From NCBI GenBank assembly GCA_963781215.1, contig CAWAFE010000027.1:62001-126000 (forward strand): a DNA stretch of 64,000 nucleotides. Reading direction: 5' to 3'. How positions within the stretch are numbered: the stretch's first letter is position 1; the number at the start of each line of letters is the position of its first letter. The DNA comes from AP-15 sp963781215. Its GTDB lineage: Bacteria > Pseudomonadota > Alphaproteobacteria > ATCC43930 > CGMCC-115725. Shown piece after piece: positions 39,401 to 46,728 of the stretch. Made by a program: the position numbers and the translations under genes. Below the pieces are notes generated by a model. It saw only the letters and a program-made list of their open reading frames with translations. It did no database searches and was not told the origin of the DNA.

Positions 39401-41703
39401 TTACGCACCAAGCGCTGCCGGGCCGCGATGCGGTCATCGACGGTCCTGACGGCAGAAAGTACAGCGACTTATTCGGTTATGACACGCGCGGGAATGTAAT
39501 TTTCCGGAAGGACGCACGTGGCCAGGGCGCGAGTTTCACCTACGATGATCCGCTGCGCAGGCTTGGAGGCATATCGCATGTCGGTCTAATCGTAGTAGGC
39601 CCACCCCCGGCACCGGGATTACCAACGCCGGATACCGTGATCGAATACGTCACGACTGGAGATCTACGGCGGCCCCGCGTGATCGAAACTACCGGTGTCG
39701 TCAAGGAGGAATACGAGTACGACGGGGAGGCCCGCCTCGTGAACCTGACACGTAGCTTCGCGGACTGGTCGAGCCGCCCGCTCACAACAAGTTATGCGTA
39801 CGACGTGTTCGGCCGGGTCTCGGAGCTCCACTACCCGCCGCGCTTCGAGCAGCAACTCGCTCTGCGCATGGTTGCTACCTACGAGTATGGGCTCGATGGG
39901 CGCCCGAAGATGGTGCGCCTGGACGGGAATCCTCTGGCGGCTGATGTGACCTATGACGCCGGTGGCCGATTAATCGGTCTAACCCTGGATCCGGGCAGTC
40001 CGCGAGTTATACGCGAGACCTTCAATTACGGCCAAGAAGGTCGACTCCAAGAGCAGACGATCAGCCGCAATGGTCAACTGCTTGCGCTTTCGGGTTACGC
40101 CTATTCGCCCGCTGGTCGTTTGCTAGGGCAGACGGACAATAACTCCGCCTATATCCGCCACTACTCCTACGATGCCTTGGGCAGGCTCAGGGCCGTCGAG
40201 GGAGAACAGCCGGCCACCGCCGGAGGCTGGGGGCAGACTTATGGCTACGATCGCCACGGAAACCGAACGACCGTGCAGGCGGCTGGTGTCCTTGGCGGTG
40301 CGCCCATTCCGGTCGACGGTTTGGCGCAGCTTTCAGTGGATGCTGCCAGCGGACGTATTCAGACGCCGGGCTTCGGATACGACGCGGCGGGCAATATGAA
40401 GAGGGGTCAGCGATTCGATGGGGGTTGGCAGGGGCTGGAATACGACCAAGAGGGCCAACTTATTTGCGTTGATCCTGCTTTTCGATGCCCCATACCGGGG
40501 CGCCCGTGTCAGGCCCAGCCGACAGTGAAGGAGGCCTACCGCTTCGGCGGCGACCGCCGGCGGGTATTGACTGAGACCCTCGACCGCTGCCGGGGCAATC
40601 TGGTGCCACCTGTTGAGGTCACCTCTCGTACCCTCTACGTGTGGGATGGCAACTCCGTGCTTGCCGAATACGCGGCGGGTGCGGTCGGCGAAGCACGCTG
40701 GACGCGCGGCTACGTTTATCTCGGGGACAGGCTGCTCGCGACAGTGGAGCCCTCTGCGGCGGGAGACATCTTGCGCTATCACCACCCCGGGCTCGTGCAC
40801 ACTCGTCTGATCACCAATTCGGCGGATGACCAGCAGATTGAAAATAATCTCTTACCGTTCGGAACGGCCGTTGCAAGCGGGGGCGGATCGCCGGGCTCGA
40901 CAAATCGCCCGTTCGGCACCTATGACCGCAGCCCGGCAACGAGGCTCGACTATGCGGTCAACCGCTTCTACGACTCTGTAACCGGGCGTTTCATCCAGCC
41001 CGACCCTCTTGGAGCGGGTGCCGTCTCGCAGGGCGACCCGCAGACGCTGAATCATTACGCGTTCGTCCGGAACAGGCCTGCCGATGTCACGGATCCGCTT
41101 GGGTTGGAGGACAAAGCGGATCCGAAAGAGGGTTTCTATAAAGGCGAAGATGGCCAAGTGTATTATGTGGGGCCGGTGGTAACGGTGGTTTGTGGGGATT
41201 GTCCTCCTGAGTTGCTCACCGGCGGCAAGGGCATGCTGCCACGATGGCGCGGAATTCCCGCTCAAACCGGTGGGGGCCGCGACGGCGGCGGAGGTGGCGG
41301 ACCCGGGGGACGGAACTGGGTGAAGATTTTGGCCGGAGAACATGAACTTTCCGCATGGTCATGGATACATGGCGGTGAATTTCTCGAAGGCGCAGCGCTG
41401 ATGGTTTGGACAACCATTGGTGCGGCAGTCGGGGTCGGCGGAGGCGCGCTTGTTGACGCGTTGATTACGCCAGCGCGGCCCTTCGCGAACATCGGATGCG
41501 TCACATGCAAAATAGTCGGTGCTGTCGGCGATGTGTATAAGTCTGAGTTTGAGACATTCGTGGAGCCATCATTTCCCTGGCAAGTCGGCGAGGCCGCGGT
41601 AGAGAACGTACGTTACTGGGCCGACACGTTCCTCGGAGACGCAGAACGGTTCCTTAGTAATGGGCAGAGGGAAATATATAATGTGTATGGTGTTCCGAAA
41701 TAA
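36448..41703 (+). CDS. Large RHS/YD-repeat protein with variable C-terminal domain
   Basis: A 1751-residue secreted RHS protein. ATG 36448 gives a long Sec signal peptide (hydrophobic FGLTVALLVASSAAWA, cleavage near residue 41). The body is a YD-repeat shell, with many units such as YDGLGRV, YDALGRI, YDTRGNV, YDVFGRV, YDAAGNM. The RHS-associated core follows near 1495-1553 (NRFYDSVTGRFIQPDPLG, NHYAFVRNRPADVTDPLGL). After the core come about 200 unique residues: a C..C pair (VVCGDC), a glycine linker near 1604-1622, and one probable membrane helix near 1650-1672. This tip is where polymorphic RHS toxins lie, but I recognise no toxin fold. Third-position A/T use is higher than in neighbouring genes, suggesting acquisition. 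It sits between two copies of a transporter gene. Confidence 0.9.
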   Translation: MSTQSAPSGRRNPEFARNFSQLLARFGLTVALLVASSAAWALPARYEKGGSAWDAETIAAAGAEGGWRGRGLGDLRPSSNLMQLSLRASRQAIEDPRWPPKDSAAMAQGRGVPGFTFQVPFIRLPGRGIDLALDLQYNSRVWLKSTAWEKINNNCVSKEQMVFDPAADWLAPGFNLGFGRIVVFGIREPCATRADQFASILVEPDGTRHPAVQVSGVTDLGSNIAERAYRTTDGSFIDYRVRSEGGDTQVLSATALYPNGTEIEYQGISGDELSSVFPTSIRDVHGNVIRIAYLPEQAPKIDTIVDTIGRTIRFYYEQNRFAQKLLLTAITAPGYAGSAERVLARFGYERRTLNLANAFSPPIEVEARDCDVPHPGQQNATCHFQALTAVAVPGAGSGFFFSTYYSAYGMLTGFSERRNMTVTAPSLDHQAAIGGGDTTRERRYPDYPAALSSLSDVPAFTEMVESWAGGAQPARYQYTADAQARTSTVVRPDGSRVVRTTGADGLLHTEEVFEADGRRLAATLTEWGQGDANGYLAPRVARVLKTDARGQTSAISYGYGPWHNQVTEVSELDYGGTQILRGTKVEYVDDPRYRDRHIFNLPRITQTYDGAPGVGTVVSRTELEYDNDISRQSTPDAVGRDPRFVKSDPAFDPATERRGLVEVTRRYADPVGLDQATRQEEQRRHDEAGNLVEIYGSECCESVEFSYEAATQYAWASSVVRGASDTTSPIRMQEAFGYDLNTGLVISHTDADGRGTTFTYIPDTLRIASTTLPAAQPTVGRPVVIKEYDDAALSAALGAALLVETRVESTPDQGAKIVAGQTVAAFDGLGRVRMERSRAADGAWAIVVTEYDGLGRVQRRSLPYREADAPAWITHAYDALGRITSVRAPGGGTTTYFYDEQVRPVGTSSEPGETTRVVDPDGRERWMITDVLGRIREVAEPDPAGTGSLSSGTPLVTRYAYGANYTQINQGEQESRLRFDGLGHLTHQALPGRDAVIDGPDGRKYSDLFGYDTRGNVIFRKDARGQGASFTYDDPLRRLGGISHVGLIVVGPPPAPGLPTPDTVIEYVTTGDLRRPRVIETTGVVKEEYEYDGEARLVNLTRSFADWSSRPLTTSYAYDVFGRVSELHYPPRFEQQLALRMVATYEYGLDGRPKMVRLDGNPLAADVTYDAGGRLIGLTLDPGSPRVIRETFNYGQEGRLQEQTISRNGQLLALSGYAYSPAGRLLGQTDNNSAYIRHYSYDALGRLRAVEGEQPATAGGWGQTYGYDRHGNRTTVQAAGVLGGAPIPVDGLAQLSVDAASGRIQTPGFGYDAAGNMKRGQRFDGGWQGLEYDQEGQLICVDPAFRCPIPGRPCQAQPTVKEAYRFGGDRRRVLTETLDRCRGNLVPPVEVTSRTLYVWDGNSVLAEYAAGAVGEARWTRGYVYLGDRLLATVEPSAAGDILRYHHPGLVHTRLITNSADDQQIENNLLPFGTAVASGGGSPGSTNRPFGTYDRSPATRLDYAVNRFYDSVTGRFIQPDPLGAGAVSQGDPQTLNHYAFVRNRPADVTDPLGLEDKADPKEGFYKGEDGQVYYVGPVVTVVCGDCPPELLTGGKGMLPRWRGIPAQTGGGRDGGGGGGPGGRNWVKILAGEHELSAWSWIHGGEFLEGAALMVWTTIGAAVGVGGGALVDALITPARPFANIGCVTCKIVGAVGDVYKSEFETFVEPSFPWQVGEAAVENVRYWADTFLGDAERFLSNGQREIYNVYGVPK

Positions 41704-42228
41704 TCCGATCGATCGAGTAATTAGGAATGCCGACGAGGTGGCTCAGCGGCGACCTGAGCGACCTACCGTGGGGTAGACAACCCACCTTTCCACCCCCGGA
41801 CGGCCGCCCGCCAAGAACGAGCGTTCCGGGGAGGGCCACCCGATCGGAAATTGCTCTAGCAGCGGAACGACAAAACATTTTGGGCAAGACTGTTTTCTAG
41901 CAGGCCGCTGAACAAAGCGAGCCGATGCGATTCCGGATTCCGCCGCCCTCGCGAGAGCAGGCTCTTCGAGACGCGCTTCTGCGCGGCGCTGCTCATCCTT
42001 TGAGACGCTGCCTGCAGCGGCTCCTCGGGATGAGAGCGTTATTTCAAGCGTTACCTCACTCCGAGCACGCCCCTTTAGAGACCAAGCGGGCCGTCTCGAA
42101 AAGGGTGCCGATACAGAAAACCCGCATTTCCCATTACCTGCTTGCGGGCCGGCCTGCAGGTCGTGGTGACCGCGCGGCGCTCTCAGGAAGGTGCCCAAAT
42201 CGCCCGAATATATTGTCTAATCGCGGGA
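41704..42228. other. Gap between the RHS gene and transporter copy 2
   Basis: No convincing gene is present in 525 bases. An RHS immunity gene would be expected here if the tip is a toxin, but no short open frame has a ribosome-binding site or plausible composition. A motif at 41900-41916 (TCTAGCAGGCCGCTGAA) resembles the terminal repeats of some IS5-related elements, but no transposase follows. Confidence 0.4.
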
Positions 42229-43469
42229 TGCGCGGGGTCCTCGGCATCGCCGTCATCCTGTTGCTCGCTTGGGCGGCTGAGCGAGGACAGGACGCGCGGA
42301 TGCCGTGGCGGGTCGTCGACGGTAGGCGTCTTGCTGCAATTCGGCCTGGCGCTGCTGTTTTTGACGATTCCGGCCGGCGCGGGCGGGGTTTCTGGTGCTG
42401 AACCGCGCCGTCGAGGGGCTGCAGAACGCGACCGAGGCCGGGACCGGCTTTGTCTTCGGCTATCTCGGCGGCGGCCAATTGCCGTTTGCCGAGACGCAGC
42501 CGGGGGCCAGCTTTATCTTCGCCTTTCGCGCATTGCCGCTGGTGCTGGTGATCAGCGCGCTCGCCACGCTGTTGTTCTACTGGGGCGTGCTGCAGCGCAT
42601 CGTGCAGGCATTCGCCTGGGTCTTGCGGCGCACGGTCGGGATCGGCGGCCCGCTCGGCCTCGGCGCTGCCGTACATATCTTCGTCGGTCATATCGAGGCG
42701 CCGCTGTTGATCCGCCCCTATCTGATGCGGCTCGAGCGCGGCGAGTTGTTTGCGCTGATGAGCTGCGGCATGGCCGGGATCGCCGGCACGGTCATGGTGC
42801 TCTACGCCTCGCTGGTCGGGTGCGGCCATTCCCAACGCGCTCGGCAATATCCTGATCGCGGCGGTGATCAGCACCCCCGCGGCCCTCGCAATCGCCGCGC
42901 TGATGGTGCCGTTCCGCCCCGACCCTGCCGCCCCGGCGCGCCTCGTCCTCGACAATCCGCCGGTCAGCGCGATGGACGCCGTCGCCAAGGGGACCCGCGA
43001 CGGCATCGTCTTCCTCGCCAACATCGTCGCGATGCTGGTGGTGACGATCGCGCTGGTCAGCCTCGTCAACGCGGCGCTCGGGCTGTTGCCGAGCATCGCC
43101 GGGGCGCCGCTGACATTGCAGCGGCTGTTCGCCTATGCCTTCCGGCCGATCATGTGGGTGATCGGCATTCCCGGCCCGGAGGTCGCGACCGCGGCGGCGC
43201 TGATGGGCACCAAAACCGTGCTCAACGAGCTCGTCGCCTATGTCGACTTCGCCCATCTGCCGCCCGACGCGCTGGGCGCGCGCTCGCGCCTGATCATGAC
43301 CTATGCGCTGTGCGGTTTCGCCAATTTCGGCAGCCTCGGCATCCTGATCGGCGGCATGGGCGCGATGGTGCCGGAGCGGCGGGCCGAGATTGTCGCGCTC
43401 GGCCTGCGCTCGATCCTCTCCGGCACGCTCGCCACCTGCATGAGCGGCGCCGTCGTCGGGATGCTGTGA
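42229..43469 (+). pseudogene. Nucleoside-transporter-like gene, copy 2 (5' decayed, NupC/nucleoside recognition family)
   Basis: By eye about 95% identical in DNA to copy 1 over roughly 900 bases. The 5' 170 bases carry about five indels relative to copy 1, so the first membrane helices are out of frame; open coding resumes at about 42395 (LNRAVEGLQNATEAGTGFVF). One further inserted base near 42817 (CTGGTCGGGTGCGG, against CTGGTGGGTGCGG in copy 1) shifts the frame before PNALGNI. From about 42864 the 3' end is intact and complete: LTLQRLFAYAFRPIMWVIG, ATAAALMGTKTVLNELVAY, LIMTYALCGFANFGSLGILIGGMG, and ends SGAVVGML. These are NupC/CNT C-terminal signatures. Confidence 0.85.
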
Positions 43470-43544
43470 TTGTGATCGGACCCCATTCCCGCCGGCGCAT
43501 CCCCAATCCGTGGCGACACGCGAATCCCAACGCGATCTTCGTAG

Positions 43545-43562
43545 GGCGGGTCGCGACCCGCC
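43545..43562. repeat. Perfect 18-base palindrome GGCGGGTCGCGACCCGCC
   Basis: A perfect palindrome in the gap between the converging transporter copy 2 and VOC genes, preceded by GTAG. It is the core of a REP-like motif often seen between genes in GC-rich proteobacteria. It could fold as a two-way transcription barrier. Confidence 0.65.
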
Positions 43563-43644
43563 GACGCGCCGAAGGCGACCATGGAGCCTTGCCCCGAACG
43601 CCTCCATCATATTGTCCGAGTGGGCGCCCACCGCGGGCGGCGGA

Positions 43645-44028
43645 CTATTCCGGCTTGGTGCAGTAGGCGGCGAGTTTGTTGCCGTCGAGATCGCGCACAT
43701 ACCCGGCATAAGCGTTCGGCCAGAAGCCGCGCGGCCCGACCGCACCTTCGTCCTTGCCGCCGGCGGCGAGTGCGGCCTGGTGGAAGGCCGCGACCGCCGC
43801 CCGGCTCGGCGCCACGAAGCTTACCGTGCCGCCATTGGCGGGATTAGCGGGTTTCCCGTCAGCCGGCGTCAGCACCATGAATTCCTCGATCGACTGGCCC
43901 CAGCACGAGCCCCTGTCCCCCAAATCTTTCAGGCGCTTGTAGCCGAGCGGCGCCAGCACGCCGTCGTAGAACGCGCGCGCCTTGGCGAGATCATTGGTAC
44001 CGACCGTAACATGGGTGAAAATGGCCAT
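43645..44028 (-). CDS. VOC-family (glyoxalase/dioxygenase fold) protein
   Basis: A 127-residue single-unit VOC protein. It has the typical start FTHVTVGTNDLAKARAFYDGVLAPLGY with first metal ligand His, and WGQSIEEFMVLTPADG. A second region follows (VSFVAPSRAAVAAFHQAALAAGG) and the C-terminal ARDxDGNKxxAYC-like strand (GYVRDLDGNKLAAYC). It resembles uncharacterised glyoxalase/bleomycin-resistance-like proteins of about 125 residues. No substrate can be given. Confidence 0.9.
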   Translation of the reverse strand: MAIFTHVTVGTNDLAKARAFYDGVLAPLGYKRLKDLGDRGSCWGQSIEEFMVLTPADGKPANPANGGTVSFVAPSRAAVAAFHQAALAAGGKDEGAVGPRGFWPNAYAGYVRDLDGNKLAAYCTKPE

Positions 44029-44074
44029 GATCGCCTCCCTGAATGCGTTGATCTCGCAGCCCCGTGGGCTGCAC

Positions 44075-44145
44075 GGCTGGGCCGTCCCAGGGGGACGACC
44101 CAGCCACCACCCTTCCCTCCCCGCAAGAGGGAGGGATTATGATGG
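44075..44145 (-). terminator. Two consecutive hairpins after the lyase gene
   Basis: Downstream of the minus-strand lyase stop (44156) lie a CCCTCCC/GAGGGAGGG-type stem (about 44117-44140) and a long stem GGCTGGGCCGTCCC with GGGACGACCCAGCC (44075-44105). Both are strong GC hairpins and read as a tandem terminator before the VOC gene. Confidence 0.65.
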
Positions 44146-44155
44146 GATTAGCAGC

Positions 44156-45814
44156 TCAGCTGTGCCAGCGGAACTGCTGCGGCTTCCTGGCGGAGCCCTG
44201 CGAGAGCACGACGTTGACGAGGGCAGGGCCACGGTGGTTCATCGCCTCGTCGAGGGCGCCCTTCAGATGCTTCGGGTCCTCGACGAAGAAGCCCTTGCCG
44301 CCGAAGGCTTCCATGACCTTGTCGTAGCGGGCGCCGTAGATCAGCGAGTTGGGCCGCATGTTGAACATCGGATTTTCCGGAATCTCGGGCATGCCGGGAC
44401 CGATGCCGCCATTGTTGAGGACGACGATCTTGACCGGCAGGTTGTAGCGGCACAGCGTCTCCATCTCCATGCCGGAGAAGCCGATCGCCGAATCTCCCGA
44501 CAGGTGGATGACCGGACGGTCCGGGTGCACGATCGCGGCGGCGATCGCCTGGCCAAGGCCGAGGCCCATCGTGCCGTAGGTGCCGGCGTTGAGGCAGGCC
44601 TTGGCGCTGAACACCGGCAGCATTGTCAGGCCGATATCCATCGTGCCGGCACCCTCGGCCGACAGGATCGAGTTGCGGGGCATCCAGGCGGCGATGTCCT
44701 TGAAGGCGCGGTAGTAGGTCGCGGGGGCGCTGTCGTCCTCGAGCTGCGGCCTGATCTGCTCCGCGTTCTCGGACGATTTCTTGTTGATCATTTGCCGCCA
44801 TGGCGATTCCTTCGGATGGAACCACTGGCGGCCGCCGAGTGCGGCGTTCATCTGCGCCATGATCGCCTTGCCGTCGCCGACCAGGGCCACGTCGGTCGCC
44901 TTGTTGTGGCCGATCTCCTCCGGCGCGATGTCGAGCTGGATGACCTTGACGTCCGGCGCATAGCGCGGCGGTTGCCCGAAATGGAAGATCCAGTTGAAGC
45001 GGGCGCCCATCAGAAACACGACGTCGGCGTTCTGCAATGCCAAGGTGCGGGCCGCCGCCACCGACAGCGGATGGTCGTCGGGCATCACACCCTTGCCCAT
45101 CGGCGAGCGCAGGAACGGCACTTGCGTCTTCTCGATAAAGGAGCGCACCTCACTTTCGGCGTCGGCCCAAGCCATCCCCTTGCCGACGAGGATGAGCGGC
45201 CGCTCGGCCCGCTCGAGCATGTTGAGCGCCGCGTCGATATTCTCCGGCGGGGCCTGGAAGCGCGGCGGGTCGGGGCATTTTTGCACCTGCACCACGTCCT
45301 TCTCGTCACACTTGCCGGTGATGATGTCGTCGGGCATGTCGAGATAGGCCGCACCCGGCCGGCCATAGGTCGTGTTTCGGGTCGCCTCCGCGACATAATA
45401 CGGGATCCGCTGTACGCTATCGATGGCGTGGGCGAATTTGCAGAGGGGTGCTGCGAGCAGCACCTGGCGCTCTTCCTGGAAAGCGCCCATGCCGCGGCGA
45501 TAGGTTTCCGACGCGCCGCCGATCAGGATCATCGGCCAGCAATTCTGCTGCGCATCAGCAAGGCCGGCGAGGCCGTGGACGACACCGGGGCCGGTCACGA
45601 CGATGCAGGCGCCTGGCCGGCCGGTCAGATACCCGTACGCCCGGGCAGCATAGGAGGCAGCCTGCTCGTTGCGCATGCCGATATAGGCTACACCTTCCTT
45701 CTGCGCGGCCGCGGCGATCGGCCCGACCGGAAACCCGACCACCCCGAACAGGTGGTTGATCCCCTGCTGTTTCAAACTCCTGGCGATCAGGGTGGCGCCG
45801 TCGATTTCAGCCAT
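44156..45814 (-). CDS. ThDP-dependent 2-hydroxyacyl-CoA lyase/oxalyl-CoA decarboxylase family enzyme
   Basis: A thiamin diphosphate enzyme of 552 residues, starting at ATG 45814 behind CGGGAGAGAAAC. Features are the catalytic Glu region (YIGMRNEQAASYAARAYGYLTGRPG), VTGPGVVHGLAGLADAQQNCWPMILIGG, the central domain (FLRSPMGKGVMPDDHPLSV), and the ThDP motif GDSAIGFSGMEMETLCRYNLP ending NNGGI. The NEQAA, MGKGV and PPRYAPDVKVIQLDI segments look closer to 2-hydroxyacyl-CoA lyases than to classical oxalyl-CoA decarboxylases. No formyl-CoA transferase is linked. It would cleave 2-hydroxyacyl-CoA to formyl-CoA and an aldehyde, or decarboxylate oxalyl-CoA. Confidence 0.88.
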   Translation of the reverse strand: MAEIDGATLIARSLKQQGINHLFGVVGFPVGPIAAAAQKEGVAYIGMRNEQAASYAARAYGYLTGRPGACIVVTGPGVVHGLAGLADAQQNCWPMILIGGASETYRRGMGAFQEERQVLLAAPLCKFAHAIDSVQRIPYYVAEATRNTTYGRPGAAYLDMPDDIITGKCDEKDVVQVQKCPDPPRFQAPPENIDAALNMLERAERPLILVGKGMAWADAESEVRSFIEKTQVPFLRSPMGKGVMPDDHPLSVAAARTLALQNADVVFLMGARFNWIFHFGQPPRYAPDVKVIQLDIAPEEIGHNKATDVALVGDGKAIMAQMNAALGGRQWFHPKESPWRQMINKKSSENAEQIRPQLEDDSAPATYYRAFKDIAAWMPRNSILSAEGAGTMDIGLTMLPVFSAKACLNAGTYGTMGLGLGQAIAAAIVHPDRPVIHLSGDSAIGFSGMEMETLCRYNLPVKIVVLNNGGIGPGMPEIPENPMFNMRPNSLIYGARYDKVMEAFGGKGFFVEDPKHLKGALDEAMNHRGPALVNVVLSQGSARKPQQFRWHS

Positions 45815-46457
45815 GTTTCTCTCCCGTATGTTGGGCGGACGCCTAGCGATGCGCGTGACGCCGCCGGGCCCGGTGGTCGAAGAGGTCTGCGCGGCGGAGA
45901 TTACGCATTTATGGCCGGAGGGGAAAAGCCTTATCCCCGGCGCCGCCACGATGCGGGCCGATTTTCTTTGGAATCGGGGCTGTTATGGCGCTCGATACGG
46001 CCGTCGGCGGGCAGCACAGCGCGGCATTCCGGCGGGATCGGCGTCGCCCGAAGCATCAGGCCCAAACCCGCCGGGGAGTCATCTTCGTCGCGGCCGAGAT
46101 CGGCGCCGCGCAGCATCGGACAGCGCCGCTCGGCCCGACCCGCCTGCTCCCACAGGGAACAGCAGGTGGAAACAACCCTTGCCGCTACCCCGGCTACGGC
46201 GCCGCGCGCCGCTGCTTTCGCTGTTATCTGCAGGGAATCTGCAGCCATCCGCGCTCTCCCCGTTCGACAAGCCGACCGTTCGCAAACCAGCTCACAATCT
46301 CAAAATACGATATGATCATGGCAATTTTATTGTCTCGGGGAAGCACGGGACCCGTAAGGCGGATCCTGATCCACCGTTGTCAAGTCGGCGGGTCGAGAAC
46401 TGCCCTATGCTTGCTACGCTCACAGTGTCGTCCCCTCTCTGTCTCTACTGTTCGCCG
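45815..46457. other. Gene-poor region, 643 bases
   Basis: I see no supported gene. Open frames are short, unconserved and on both strands. The part 46285-46345 is AT-rich (CAAAATACGATATGATCATGG) against a GC-rich background. It might contain a promoter for the lyase, but boxes cannot be assigned. Confidence 0.4.
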
Positions 46458-46711
46458 CTAATCAAGGAGAGGCCCGTTCCAGACCCTCACGGCGGGTATG
46501 TCCCGGTAATAGCCCAGTACGCACAGCGTACCCGTATCCAACAGGAAGTGCCGCCCGGAAGCCTCGGGCAATCCAATCCAGCGCGCTGCAAGCACCCGCA
46601 GCACGTGGCCGTGCGCGAATAGCGCGACATCGCCTTCTGTCGCGGGCGCCCGGTGTGCTGCCCGCTGAGGCTCCACGCCGTCTCCCCGTGTCTGATCGCG
46701 AAGACGTTCAT
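46458..46711 (-). pseudogene. Histidine phosphatase gene with a large internal deletion
   Basis: ATG 46711 starts MNVFAIRHGETAWSLSGQHTG, the phospho-His motif (RHGET) and substrate loop of GpmB/CobC-type phosphatases. In the next frame the sequence passes straight to EGDVALFAHGHVLRVLAARW (the second catalytic His) and a proper C-terminus. About 85 codons give 254 bases, compared with about 590 for the family, so roughly 110 residues of the middle are missing and the junction is out of frame. It lies 18 bases after the phosphoketolase, suggesting a former two-gene operon. Confidence 0.75.
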
Positions 46712-46728
46712 TTTCGCCTCCCGCCGGG

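Noticed and set aside
41900..41930. Insertion-sequence end (TCTAGCAGGCCGCTGAA)
   Set aside because: The motif resembles some IS termini, but no partner repeat or transposase fragment was found, so it is noted only in the gap description.
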